Of a stretch of DNA of 64,000 nt, positions 7,886-16,469 are shown piece by piece; the first letter of the stretch is position 1; each line of letters opens with the position of its first letter. Both the position numbers and the translations under genes were made by a program. The stretch lies in NCBI GenBank assembly GCA_050289485.1, contig JBNKFV010000017.1, positions 62,001 through 126,000 on the forward strand, in the 5' to 3' direction. Under the pieces are notes generated by a model. It had not been told where the DNA came from. It saw only the letters and a list, made by a program, of their open reading frames with translations, and did no database searches. The stretch comes from JBNKFV01 sp050289485 (GTDB lineage Bacteria > Pseudomonadota > Gammaproteobacteria > Pseudomonadales > Cellvibrionaceae).

Positions 7886-10018
7886 TTAGTAATAACGAGC
7901 GCCTTCAGACAAGCGCTGTAACATGCCCGGCGTAAGTTGATACAGCGGCCCGAAAGTAACGTAAGGCTCCGCCATGGCAGCCAATTTATCCAGCCCTGTT
8001 TCATCAATCCAACGGAAGACTCCACCACGAAAACGTGGAAAGCCCAAACCATATAGTAATGCCATATCGGCTTCAGCCGGTGACGCCACAACCCCTTCTT
8101 CAAGACAGCGCGCCAGCTCAGTAGCCAGGGGCAGCATCATGCGAGCAATGATTTCATCCTCAGAAAAGTCTCGCGGGGCATCGACACAACTTTCAAATAA
8201 AGACAATGCCTCCTGGCTTGCCTCTTTTACCGACCTGCCCTGCTCATCGCGACTGTACTCATAATAACCAGCCCCGGTTTTTTGCCCCAACCGCCCAGCT
8301 TTAAACAGCGCATCCGTACAAGTAGCAAAAGACTTTGCCATTCGATCAGGGTAGCCCTGCGCAAGTACGCTTTCTGCGTGCACCGTAGTATCCAGCCCTA
8401 CCACGTCCAGTAAATAGGCGGGGCCCATTGGCCAACCCCAGGCCTCCATGACTCGATCGACTTGCTCAAAACTGGCGCCATCCCGCATCAGTAACGAAAA
8501 GCCAGCAAAATACGGAAACAATACTCTGTTGACCAGAAACCCCGGGCAATCCTTCACTACCACCGGCTTTTTGCCCAAGGCCAATGCATAGGCAACGGTT
8601 GTAGCAATGGTTTCGGGGGCGGTCTGCTTACCCTCAATCACTTCAACCAGCGGCATGGCGTGAACCGGGTTGAAGAAGTGCATACCGCAAAACAGCTGTG
8701 GGCGCTCCAGTACAGTTGCCAGTTCAGTAATGGAAATGGTCGATGTGTTGGAAGCCAGCACAGCATCCGGCGAAACTTTACGCTCGGCTTCTTTGAGAAC
8801 CTGCTTTTTGACCCCTTCATTCTCTACTACAGCTTCTATGACAATATTGGCTTTCTCAAAACCGTCAAAGGCGAGCGTTGGATGAATATCTGCCAGTATC
8901 TGCTGTTTTTGCTCTTCATCGAACTGACCTCGAGCAACCCGTTTGCTGAGTAGTTTTTCCGCCTCTTTCATCCCCAGATCCAGACCCGCCTGAGCTATAT
9001 CCCTCATCAATACGGGGGTTCCTTTTAGTGCCGACTGATAGGCAATACCCCCCCCCATAATCCCAGCGCCCAGCACTCCACTCATCGCCACAGCAGCCGC
9101 CCCTTTGCTCTGCAGCTTTGCCTTTTTACCGACCAGTTGATCATTGACAAATACACCCACTAAGGCGCGTGCCTGATAGGTTTGTGACAGCGGGCCAAAT
9201 GCATCCAGCTCAACCTGCAAGGCTGCATCACGTGGTAGCTCTGCACTTTGTTTAACGGCATCAATGACCATGCCAGGCGCTGGATAATAAGGAGAAGCGA
9301 ATTGCTTCTTCGCACTCTCAAATGCTTTCTTAGCACTTTCGGTAAGCTGCATTGGACTGCTTTTGCGTAGCTTAGGGCCCCTGAAAAGCTGTTCTGCCAA
9401 CACCGCCTCGTTAAGCCACTCGATTGCCTTATCGCGGAGCTGGTCTGGCTCGCAGACGGCATCGGCGGCACCGACTTTAAATGCCTTTTCGGCGCTCACC
9501 TGCTTACCACTGCACATCCAGTCTAAGGCCTGCTCAACACCCACAAGACGGGTTAAACGAACCGTACCGCCCCAACCCGGCATAATGCCCAGGGTTGTTT
9601 CGGGCAATCCCACAACGGCCCCTTTTGCAACAATACGGGCGTCACATGCCAACGCCAGTTCGAAGCCTCCTCCCAACGCATAGCCATTAATTGCAGCAAT
9701 CGATGGAACACTAAGATCCTCAATGCGATTCAGGTTTTCTGCATTACGCCGTAAATAATCTTTTACATAGTCACTGCCTTTTTCGAAAGCACTGGTAAAT
9801 TCAAGAATATCGGCCCCCACAACAAACATAGGTTTTGCACTGGCAATGAGCAACGCAGCAACCCCTTCACTACGCTCCAGGACATCAAGCGCCTGTGCCA
9901 GCTCCGTTACCGCCACAGAATCAAACTTATTGACGGCGGCCGACTGGTTGTCCAGTGTCAATTCGGCAATACCACCATCATGAAGCACAAGAGAAAGTGT
10001 TTGGCCCTGATAAAGCAT
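7886..10018 (-). CDS. fadB: FadB, fatty acid oxidation complex alpha subunit
   Basis: A 710-residue multifunctional enzyme of beta-oxidation. The N-terminal enoyl-CoA hydratase/isomerase domain (about 1-190) has both catalytic glutamates, Glu120 (NGYALGGGFE) and Glu140 (GLPETTLG). The NAD-binding 3-hydroxyacyl-CoA dehydrogenase part (about 314-495) has GVLGAGIMGGG and catalytic His453 (FNPVHAMP). Two C-terminal dehydrogenase domains follow. The similarity I recall to Pseudomonas FadB runs the full length. FadB normally works with the thiolase FadA, but no fadA is adjacent; the next features are a hairpin and a tRNA. It is preceded at 82 bp by an XRE-cupin regulator and beyond that by fabY. 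Confidence 0.88.
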   Translation of the reverse strand: MLYQGQTLSLVLHDGGIAELTLDNQSAAVNKFDSVAVTELAQALDVLERSEGVAALLIASAKPMFVVGADILEFTSAFEKGSDYVKDYLRRNAENLNRIEDLSVPSIAAINGYALGGGFELALACDARIVAKGAVVGLPETTLGIMPGWGGTVRLTRLVGVEQALDWMCSGKQVSAEKAFKVGAADAVCEPDQLRDKAIEWLNEAVLAEQLFRGPKLRKSSPMQLTESAKKAFESAKKQFASPYYPAPGMVIDAVKQSAELPRDAALQVELDAFGPLSQTYQARALVGVFVNDQLVGKKAKLQSKGAAAVAMSGVLGAGIMGGGIAYQSALKGTPVLMRDIAQAGLDLGMKEAEKLLSKRVARGQFDEEQKQQILADIHPTLAFDGFEKANIVIEAVVENEGVKKQVLKEAERKVSPDAVLASNTSTISITELATVLERPQLFCGMHFFNPVHAMPLVEVIEGKQTAPETIATTVAYALALGKKPVVVKDCPGFLVNRVLFPYFAGFSLLMRDGASFEQVDRVMEAWGWPMGPAYLLDVVGLDTTVHAESVLAQGYPDRMAKSFATCTDALFKAGRLGQKTGAGYYEYSRDEQGRSVKEASQEALSLFESCVDAPRDFSEDEIIARMMLPLATELARCLEEGVVASPAEADMALLYGLGFPRFRGGVFRWIDETGLDKLAAMAEPYVTFGPLYQLTPGMLQRLSEGARYY

Positions 10019-10100
10019 GAGAACTCCTTAGCGATGAGACACATCCGACGCACCACTCGCGCTGGAGTGGACGATTAAAGTCTGAAGAATAGCTGACCGT

Positions 10101-10649
10101 TTACTGCGACACCGTGGCTATTACCGAGGCAGCCATACTCTTGGAACGGTTACGAATGCGATAAGGCCGAGCAGATTTAATATAAAAACCATCGCCGGTG
10201 CTGAGCAGCTGTGTTTCACCACCAATAGTAATTTCCAGCTCACCGGATACTACAAAACCTACCATGTCAGCTTGGTAAAATTGCATCTCAGTACCGGTAT
10301 CGTAACCAGGCGAGTGCTGTTCATAAGTACCGGATAACTGGCCATTGTGCAGTTGCGCAACCACTCTGGAACGCGCATTGGTAACATAGCCAGCCCTGTC
10401 TTCACTGAGCTGGTAAAACGCTCGATGCTGTTCGGCGATATCCAGGCTGAAAAAATCACACAGCGAAATAGGCACGCCATCGAGCACTTTTTTGAGCGAC
10501 GCAATAGACGGACTGACTCGCCCCTGCTCTATCATCGATATAGTGCTATTGGTAACGCCTGCACGCTTTGCCAGCTGTCTTTGCGACCACCCGTTTAACG
10601 CCCTAAGCGTACGTAATCTGGTTCCGACTTCAATATCCATATCAATCAC
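10101..10649 (-). CDS. XRE-family regulator with C-terminal cupin domain
   Basis: A 182-residue DNA-binding protein. The helix-turn-helix (about 11-65) contains LRTLRALNGWSQRQLAKRAGVT and MIEQGRVSPSIASL. A small-molecule-binding cupin barrel (about 105-175) contains GTEMQFYQADMVGFVVSGELEI. The layout is that of PuuR-like regulators. The start is GTG at 10649 or the ATG at 10640; neither has a strong ribosome site. It lies between fabY and fadB on the same strand, so control of one or both is a reasonable inference. The ligand cannot be read from the sequence. Confidence 0.85.
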   Translation of the reverse strand: MIDMDIEVGTRLRTLRALNGWSQRQLAKRAGVTNSTISMIEQGRVSPSIASLKKVLDGVPISLCDFFSLDIAEQHRAFYQLSEDRAGYVTNARSRVVAQLHNGQLSGTYEQHSPGYDTGTEMQFYQADMVGFVVSGELEITIGGETQLLSTGDGFYIKSARPYRIRNRSKSMAASVIATVSQ

Positions 10650-10783
10650 TTTTCGCTAATTGCTGATACAACTTGTAAGCTTTACGTTCACTACGTAAAT
10701 CCCACTCCAACACCCTACAAAGCGCTACCCCAATAGATTTTATGCCGCTCTATTTACAAGTGGATTACAGGCCACCCAAGGTA

Positions 10784-12691
10784 TTAATCGAGCATATCGC
10801 GGTACAATTTTTCACTCGGCAACACAATATCCTGCTCGAAACCAGGCATATGTAACACTTCAGGTGATACACGAATAGCTGCCTCGTCGATCAGATTTTC
10901 ATCGAAACGGTAAATTGTCTGAAACTCACCGCATAACGCATTTTGATTGTATGCTTCGGCCTGCTGGCGGGTACCTGCTAATTTTTCCTTATAACTGGCC
11001 ATTTGCGCTGCATGACGTTTTGCCAGCATACGCTCCACCACGTGCGGCGCCAACACACACGCAGACGCATTATTACCACCAAAACCTTTAGCGTTCAAAA
11101 ATGCCACATCCATACTCTCGGCACCAACATGAACATCTGCAGACGAAATTTTCAGGCGCGCCTGAAACACATCAGCAGCCACCTCGTCGGTGGTTTTAAT
11201 GCCGGGCAACCAGCCGTGACGAAAAACACCCAGTGTCGACATCAACTGATCACCACTGGCAGGCCCCAGCGAGTGCCCAAGATAGGCTTTAACCGCCACA
11301 ACGGGCCACTCTTTAATCCCAAAACCCTCGGCAATACGGTCAAAAATAGTCGACTCCGTTACGCGATTCTGCGGCGTACTTGAACCATGCGCCTGCACAA
11401 AGCTACGTTTTTGCACCGCTTCATCACCTAGCAAGGCTCTACCAGCAGCAACAGCCTTAGCCAGGGTTATATAGTTACCAGGCCCCGGCGACGAAATTGA
11501 CTTCTTCGGGCCATCGGCACTCACAAAAACATCGGTAACCGCTCCGTGAATATCTGCCCCCAGTTCGATTGCCAGCTCGTCGTCCATCAGCACCACAAAC
11601 TGGGCCGACTCAGCGATGGTAAAACCGCAGTTTTCACCAAAGGGCCGACTTGCTCGACGGTAATCAGCAACATCACTGTTATCAAGTGCTTTTAAGTTAT
11701 CATCAGAAGCCAGTGCCCCCATCGTGGCATAACCATCCATTACCTCAGGAACAATCGGCGCTTCAGCACCACCTACCACCACAACGCGACGGCGGCCTGC
11801 TTTGATATCCTCAACACCAAGGTTCAGGTTATACAAAAAACTGGCACAAGCCCCAGCCATACTGCCAGTACTGCCTACATTACCCAGCACGTAAGCGTTG
11901 ATAAAATCGGCCGGCATGGAATTAAGACCCAGTGCCAACTGCTTGGTAGAAACCCGGCCGCCCAGCAACCGTGACTTTAATAACCCACCATTACTGTCGT
12001 CGTCCATCTGGCTCATAATACTACTGGCATAAACAGCGACTTCATCGGGCTTAACCGAATCAGCAATGATTTCCCAGTCGATACCCAATGCATTGATCGC
12101 GTCAGACACACCCGCAACAGTCAGCTGCAAACCGCGGGGGTGAAAACGCGATTTATAGAGTTCAGCAATATTGAAGCCTGAAGGAAGCTGCCCGGCAGCC
12201 TTGACTGGAAATTCCCGATAACTATCGACTTTCACCTCAGTGCTGCCATTAATGGTAACGAGCACTTCCCGGGGGTTGTCCGCAATCGGTGAAACCTGCC
12301 AGCTTTCGGGTAAAGGTTCGGGCAAATCCCGTTCCCGCACCGTGAATGAGACGCTGTCCGCTGAGGGAGTCAGTGGCACCTTCTTATGCCAATGGCATTT
12401 ATCAACGTCGAAGTAGGCTTTTTCGATCCGCCGAACTAATGTCCCGTTGAGCACCGCCTCTCGCACAGCAGCGACGAGTTGCGCACGCGTGAGACCAGAT
12501 GTGCCACCGTGGTGATAGGTTGCCCCCTCAAAACGAGCCAACCCCATCATAACCGCCAAACCCGCAATGGTTTCTTCTTGTTGTGCAGCAGGAAGACTAT
12601 CGATAACTGTTCGACAATAACCTTGATGAAAGGAACTGCGGCCGGCCGCATTAAAACCGCCAAAGCTGACGATGACTGGAAGTCTTAGCAT
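10784..12691 (-). CDS. fabY: FabY-type beta-ketoacyl-ACP synthase
   Basis: A 635-residue condensing enzyme, much longer than FabB/FabF (about 410) and matching the Pseudomonas FabY class, which starts fatty acid synthesis from acetyl-CoA and malonyl-ACP. The thiolase-fold triad is Cys282 (SMAGACASF), His435 (VQAHGSSTP) and His473 (KAYLGHSLGP). The glycine-rich end GFGGNNASACVL is present at about 536-547. The N-terminal 200 residues, beginning LPVIVSFGGFNAAGRSSF, are special to this class. The ATG at 12691 fits family N-termini; upstream in-frame codons lack a ribosome site. It diverges from the AraC-type gene at 12836. Confidence 0.85.
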   Translation of the reverse strand: MLRLPVIVSFGGFNAAGRSSFHQGYCRTVIDSLPAAQQEETIAGLAVMMGLARFEGATYHHGGTSGLTRAQLVAAVREAVLNGTLVRRIEKAYFDVDKCHWHKKVPLTPSADSVSFTVRERDLPEPLPESWQVSPIADNPREVLVTINGSTEVKVDSYREFPVKAAGQLPSGFNIAELYKSRFHPRGLQLTVAGVSDAINALGIDWEIIADSVKPDEVAVYASSIMSQMDDDSNGGLLKSRLLGGRVSTKQLALGLNSMPADFINAYVLGNVGSTGSMAGACASFLYNLNLGVEDIKAGRRRVVVVGGAEAPIVPEVMDGYATMGALASDDNLKALDNSDVADYRRASRPFGENCGFTIAESAQFVVLMDDELAIELGADIHGAVTDVFVSADGPKKSISSPGPGNYITLAKAVAAGRALLGDEAVQKRSFVQAHGSSTPQNRVTESTIFDRIAEGFGIKEWPVVAVKAYLGHSLGPASGDQLMSTLGVFRHGWLPGIKTTDEVAADVFQARLKISSADVHVGAESMDVAFLNAKGFGGNNASACVLAPHVVERMLAKRHAAQMASYKEKLAGTRQQAEAYNQNALCGEFQTIYRFDENLIDEAAIRVSPEVLHMPGFEQDIVLPSEKLYRDMLD

Positions 12692-12835
12692 GACTGTATA
12701 TCGATCCGTAGAAGATTGCCCGATTGTATGGCGCCAGAGTGTAATTCTGTCCAACGCAGGCTGATTATGAGAAAATAGTCACTCATTATGGCAAAATGGC
12801 CACTCAAGATAAATGCGAAGAGTTACCAACCGATG

Positions 12836-13822
12836 CAGCGCTACCTCATCTACTTTTTTCTTTGTGACAATATGCTGGCCACAGGCACCTCATTGCCCAT
12901 GGAGATGTTGCAGGCGGCGCAAAGCGTAGCAGGCAGGCTGGGAGCAAATCGTCAACTGCAGTTACAAACCATCGCCTGTGCTGACAGAGCGGTAAAGACT
13001 CGAGCAGGCTTCAATCTACAACCTGATTCAACCATTCCGGCGTCTGAACCGGCGGACATGATTTTTCTCCCGGCACTATGGCGTAACCCCCGCCCCATCC
13101 TCCTCCGCGAGGCTGCCGTGATTGATTGGCTACAAGCGCAATATGCTGGGGGCGCTATTATCAGCTCGGTAGGCACCGGCACTTGTTTTACCGCAGAAAC
13201 CGGGCTACTGAATGGCAAACCAGCTACTACCCACTGGCATTATTTCGATCAATTTGAAAAAAATTACCCAAACGTTGAATTGAAACGTCAATATTTCGTG
13301 ACCCAGGCAGAGCGTCTGTATTCTGCTGCCAGCGTGAACTCCCTGGCCGACTTAACGGTATATTTTATTCGCCAACTTTTCGGCAAGCCGATTGCTGATC
13401 ACGTAGAACGCCACTTCTCTCACGAAATTCGTAAGGCGATGGAAGATATTGGCTATTTTGACGAACAACCCCATAGCCACCCAGACGAACAAATCGTACA
13501 GATACAATCGTGGCTAAACAAAAACTATTGGCAACCCATCACATTAGAACAATTAGCCACTGAGTTTGGCATGAGTGTGCGAACCTTTAATCGCCGTTTT
13601 AAAGCCGCCGTTGAACAAACGCCGATTCAATACTTGCAAAAAGTAAGAACAACTATCGCCAAAGAATTACTGCAAACCAGCAACTTCAGCATCAGCGAAA
13701 TTGCCTATAAGGTAGGCTATCAAGACGCGGCACATTTTACCCAGCTATTTAAAAAATCCATCGGTGTGACGCCAAGCGAATACCGCTTAACAGTAAGAGC
13801 CAAACTATTTACAACCAATTAA
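12836..13822 (+). CDS. GlxA-family AraC-type transcriptional regulator
   Basis: About 328 residues. The N-terminal half is a DJ-1/PfpI-like fold (MQRYLIYFFLCDNMLATG, and IISSVGTGTCFTAETGLLNG near the nucleophile elbow). The C-terminal half carries two AraC helix-turn-helix motifs (LEQLATEFGMSVRTFNRRFKA and ISEIAYKVGYQDAAHFTQLF). The ATG at 12836 starts exactly at the first beta-strand and has an AAGAG site; an in-frame ATG at 12788 is also possible. The gene diverges from fabY, so it may regulate it. This is inference from position. Confidence 0.85.
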   Translation, partial: QRYLIYFFLCDNMLATGTSLPMEMLQAAQSVAGRLGANRQLQLQTIACADRAVKTRAGFNLQPDSTIPASEPADMIFLPALWRNPRPILLREAAVIDWLQAQYAGGAIISSVGTGTCFTAETGLLNGKPATTHWHYFDQFEKNYPNVELKRQYFVTQAERLYSAASVNSLADLTVYFIRQLFGKPIADHVERHFSHEIRKAMEDIGYFDEQPHSHPDEQIVQIQSWLNKNYWQPITLEQLATEFGMSVRTFNRRFKAAVEQTPIQYLQKVRTTIAKELLQTSNFSISEIAYKVGYQDAAHFTQLFKKSIGVTPSEYRLTVRAKLFTTN

Positions 13823-13843
13823 AGAGAAAATTCAGTCAGCTAT

Positions 13844-14482
13844 TTATAACTTTGTAAAAAGAACAACATCAGCCGACAGAACCTCAAGCCCGGCATTCAG
13901 CCGAGCAGCTAACCACGCAAAGGTTTCATTGCTAAAAAAGATGATATGCGTGGGATCATTTTTATAATGCCAGGCAGAAAATGCCGCTTCATCGATAACT
14001 CGCTTGGTCATCACAACCAAATATCCGCCCAACAACAAGTGCTGCCAAAGTTGTTCGATTTCCGTGAGTGGATCATGCAAATGCTCGAACACTTCTGTAG
14101 CGGTAATAAAATGGTATTGGCCTTGCCACACACAGGCATTAGGAAAATAAAACTTATCGTACAAAGCCACCGAGTGCCCATACTCCTCCAGCATCAGCGA
14201 CAGCGTAGGGCCTGGACCACAACCAAAATCCAACCCTAAGGAAGGCTTTTGCAAGCGCTGCAAAAGTGGCTCGGCTACACGACTGAGAAAGCGGCGATAG
14301 CCTTCGTCGACAGGATTATTTTCATGCAAATCATACTGCTCACGCTCTTTATCAGGTGTAACCCAAAAAGCAGGCGGAACAAATACCAGCTTGCAGCGGG
14401 TACACTGCCAATATTCGCGCTGTTTGTCTCTGCTAAAAAATACAGTGTTTGACGCTGCACACAAAGGGCACGGGGTTGTCAT
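13844..14482 (-). CDS. Class I SAM-dependent methyltransferase with N-terminal zinc ribbon
   Basis: About 212 residues. Four cysteines (CPLC near residue 4 and CTRC near 29) form a likely zinc ribbon. A Rossmann-type methyltransferase fold follows, with the SAM motif LGLDFGCGPGPTLSLM and the post-I acidic position in SVALYDKFYFPN. Related 2-zinc-ribbon methyltransferases occur in many proteobacteria; the substrate is unknown. The ATG at 14482 is preferred because the longer reading starts inside the ibpA terminator. It converges with the AraC-type gene (22-bp gap). Confidence 0.8.
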   Translation of the reverse strand: MTTPCPLCAASNTVFFSRDKQREYWQCTRCKLVFVPPAFWVTPDKEREQYDLHENNPVDEGYRRFLSRVAEPLLQRLQKPSLGLDFGCGPGPTLSLMLEEYGHSVALYDKFYFPNACVWQGQYHFITATEVFEHLHDPLTEIEQLWQHLLLGGYLVVMTKRVIDEAAFSAWHYKNDPTHIIFFSNETFAWLAARLNAGLEVLSADVVLFTKL

Positions 14483-14501
14483 GAGATTTATAGCCTGATA
14501 C

Positions 14502-14526
14502 AAAACAGGCCGCACAAGGCGGCCTG
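14502..14526 (-). terminator. Terminator after ibpA
   Basis: CAGGCCGC / GCGGCCTG arms enclose a 5-base loop, and TTTTG follows on the minus strand. It lies 38 bases past the ibpA stop. Confidence 0.75.
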
Positions 14527-14563
14527 CTGTTTTACCGATTAACAATCAACGTAAGTTTCGAAT

Positions 14564-15040
14564 TTAAGCGGCTGACTGATCCGGCTTTTTTTCCAATTTG
14601 TTTTCAGCACCTCCGGTGCTATTGGAAATTTGAATCTGACGGGGCTTCGCTGCTTCTGGAATTTCGCGTTTCAATGCAATGTGCAGCAAACCGTTTTCGA
14701 GCTTGGCATCTTCAACACGCACATGATCCGCTAGCTGAAAACGACGCTCAAAATTTCTCGCCGCTATACCTTTGTGCAAGTACTGACGCCCTTCTGATGA
14801 CTCGGTCTTGCTACCGGCAATCGTCAGCAGGTTGGCCTCAACCTGTATAGACAACTCATCTTCTGCAAAACCGGCAACGGCCATAGAAATCTGGTAGCTG
14901 TCTTCACCGGTGAGTTCAATATCATAAGGGGGGTAGGCCGGTTGACCTTGCTCGGTACGGGTGGCGCTGTCGAGCAAGCTAGCCAAGCGATCAAAACCAA
15001 TGGTGGAACGATACAGTGGGGAAAAATCTAAAGTACGCAT
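14564..15040 (-). CDS. ibpA: Small heat shock protein (IbpA/Hsp20 family)
   Basis: A 158-residue holdase chaperone. It starts MRTLDFSPLYRSTIGFDRL, very like E. coli IbpA. The alpha-crystallin domain (about 35-125) has YDIELTGEDSYQISMAVAGF and the ARNFERRFQLADHV segment, and a C-terminal tail follows. Two ATGs lie 6 bases apart. The one at 15040 is chosen because AGGA is 7 bases upstream of it and only 1 base from the other. Translation is probably temperature-controlled by the hairpin at 15044-15070. Family role: binds unfolding proteins under heat stress for later refolding by DnaK and ClpB. Confidence 0.93.
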   Translation of the reverse strand: MRTLDFSPLYRSTIGFDRLASLLDSATRTEQGQPAYPPYDIELTGEDSYQISMAVAGFAEDELSIQVEANLLTIAGSKTESSEGRQYLHKGIAARNFERRFQLADHVRVEDAKLENGLLHIALKREIPEAAKPRQIQISNSTGGAENKLEKKPDQSAA

Positions 15041-15043
15041 AAT

Positions 15044-15070
15044 CATATCCTCATTTCTTCGAGCAATATG
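15044..15070 (-). promoter_or_regulatory. ROSE-like RNA thermometer in the ibpA leader
   Basis: In the transcript CAUAUUGCUC pairs with GAGGAUAUG across the 8-base loop GAAGAAAU. This gives nine pairs (one U-G) with a single bulged G inside UUGCU, directly opposite the Shine-Dalgarno AGGA. A UUGCU-type strand with an unpaired G facing the ribosome site is the signature of ROSE thermometers on small heat-shock genes. Only the last hairpin is identified; upstream stems were not worked out. Confidence 0.75.
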
Positions 15071-15133
15071 TGAATAAAATGACTCATCAACGTGATCGAG
15101 TCGTTAACCAAGGCCCTCATTGAGCTGCCTTGT

Positions 15134-15400
15134 AGGGCCTGCCTACACTATTTTGAATGATCCTGTTATGGCTAAAACGCCGTCAATTAAGGCGCGAGGC
15201 GTGACGTTTGGTTGTTCCAAATTAACAACGAGGAACGCAGAGTGACGGCGTTTTAGCCTTAACCCGAAGGGCTGGGGCTATTTTGTCGCCCTACAGCGTT
15301 ATTTCTCGTTTATTTGGAATAACCAAACTGCACTCAAAATGCCTTGTAAGACAACAAAATAGTCTCCAGCAGGACATTCAAAATAGTGTAGTCAGGCCCT
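15134..15400. mobile_element. MITE-like non-coding element with 26-bp terminal inverted repeats
   Basis: The ends at 15134-15159 and 15375-15400 are inverted repeats matching at 25 of 26 bases (starting AGGGCCTGCCTACACT against AGGGCCTGACTACACT). The flanks read T-AGGGCC and GGCCCT-A, compatible with a TA target duplication. Inside there is a perfect 16-bp inverted repeat GGCTAAAACGCCGTCA (15170-15185 with 15243-15258). A further pair containing TTTGGTT.TTCCAAAT lies in opposite orientation. It has no open reading frame of note. It lies in the intergenic region upstream of ibpA. It is probably non-autonomous, moved by a transposase elsewhere. Confidence 0.75.
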
Positions 15401-15440
15401 AGATATATATGTGTACTTTTCCATCTTTCAAGGGCAGGTA

Positions 15441-16364
15441 TTAATTTTTATTTTTAATACTTGCCCTCAACGCTTCTTCCAGCGTGTTAAAGGTAAACGA
15501 AAAACCATGCGCTAGTGCCTTTTTAGGCATCACTTTCTGACCACCCAGCAATAACTCTTCCGCCATTTGTCCGAACACTAAACGCAACACAAAACCTGGT
15601 ATTGGCATTATCGCCGGTCGCCCCAACACAGCCCCCAGGGTTTTGCTAAACTCGCGGTTTGTGACCGGATTGGGCGCAGTAGCATTAACAGGCCCCTCTA
15701 TACTGTCGTTGTTGATTAAAAACATTATCAAGGCCACTATATCGTCGCGATGTATCCACGACATCCATTGCTTACCTGAGCCCATTGGACCACCCACGCC
15801 CCACTTAAACAGCGGCAACAATTTAGCCAACGTGCCCCCCCCGCTATCAATCACTACGCCCGTGCGTAATTGGCAAACTCGGCTTCCCTCTTCTTTGAAT
15901 AAGGTGGCTACCCTCTCCCATTCGCTGCAAAGCTCATGCGAAAAACACTGGTTGGGAGGTGAATTTTCATGGAGCTCTTGATCGTCCTGAACACCGTAGT
16001 AGCCAATGGCCGAGCCACTGATCACAACCTGCGGTGCTGGGCGCTGCCGGAATACGTTAAGCAAGAGCTCGGTGACACCAATGCGGCTGTCTTTTAAGAC
16101 TGCCTTTCTGGCTTCGGTCCAGCGGCCCTCGGCAATCGATTCACCTGCTAAATTGATGATCACGTCTGGGGTTGCGGTATCGGGCAAGGCTTCCAGGGAG
16201 GCAAAACAATGTACCCGCTCATGCGAGGCAGACAATGTACGTGAGGGCTTTTGGCGACTGTAAATCCATAACGTGTAGCCTTCCTTGAGCAGAGCCTCAC
16301 ACAATCGCTCGCCGATAAAACCGGTACCACCGGTTAACAGCGCTATGGGTTGATTGGAATCCAT
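15441..16364 (-). CDS. TIGR01777-family NAD-dependent epimerase-like protein (YfcH-like)
   Basis: A 307-residue extended-SDR protein. The N-terminal nucleotide site IALLTGGTGFIGERLCEALL is clear. DVIINLAGESIAEGRWTEARK and the YYG segment (SAIGYYGVQDD) are typical of the YfcH/SulA-like family, followed by the C-terminal DUF1731-type region (GQKVMPKKALAHGFSF). The ATG at 16364 has an AGGAGG site 7 bases upstream. The reaction is not known for the family. It is monocistronic by appearance. Confidence 0.85.
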   Translation of the reverse strand: MDSNQPIALLTGGTGFIGERLCEALLKEGYTLWIYSRQKPSRTLSASHERVHCFASLEALPDTATPDVIINLAGESIAEGRWTEARKAVLKDSRIGVTELLLNVFRQRPAPQVVISGSAIGYYGVQDDQELHENSPPNQCFSHELCSEWERVATLFKEEGSRVCQLRTGVVIDSGGGTLAKLLPLFKWGVGGPMGSGKQWMSWIHRDDIVALIMFLINNDSIEGPVNATAPNPVTNREFSKTLGAVLGRPAIMPIPGFVLRLVFGQMAEELLLGGQKVMPKKALAHGFSFTFNTLEEALRASIKNKN

Positions 16365-16441
16365 CACAAACCCTCCTCATCAGAATAGTTACCCGCTCTG
16401 TGCTTCTACGTTTGACCCCACCTTATCGATTAAATGCACAT

Positions 16442-16468
16442 AAAAAAACCGGCGTAGCGCCGGTTTTT
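16442..16468 (-). terminator. Terminator after ccmG
   Basis: AAAAACCGGCG / CGCCGGTTTTT with a 3-base loop directly abuts the ccmG stop codon. On the minus strand the run of T is unbroken. It closes the ccm operon without any ccmH. Confidence 0.9.
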
Positions 16469-16469
16469 G

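Noticed and set aside
15071..15133. Sigma-32 promoter for ibpA in the space next to the MITE
   Set aside because: CTTGGTT is present but no CCCCAT-like -10 at the right distance, so I do not call it.
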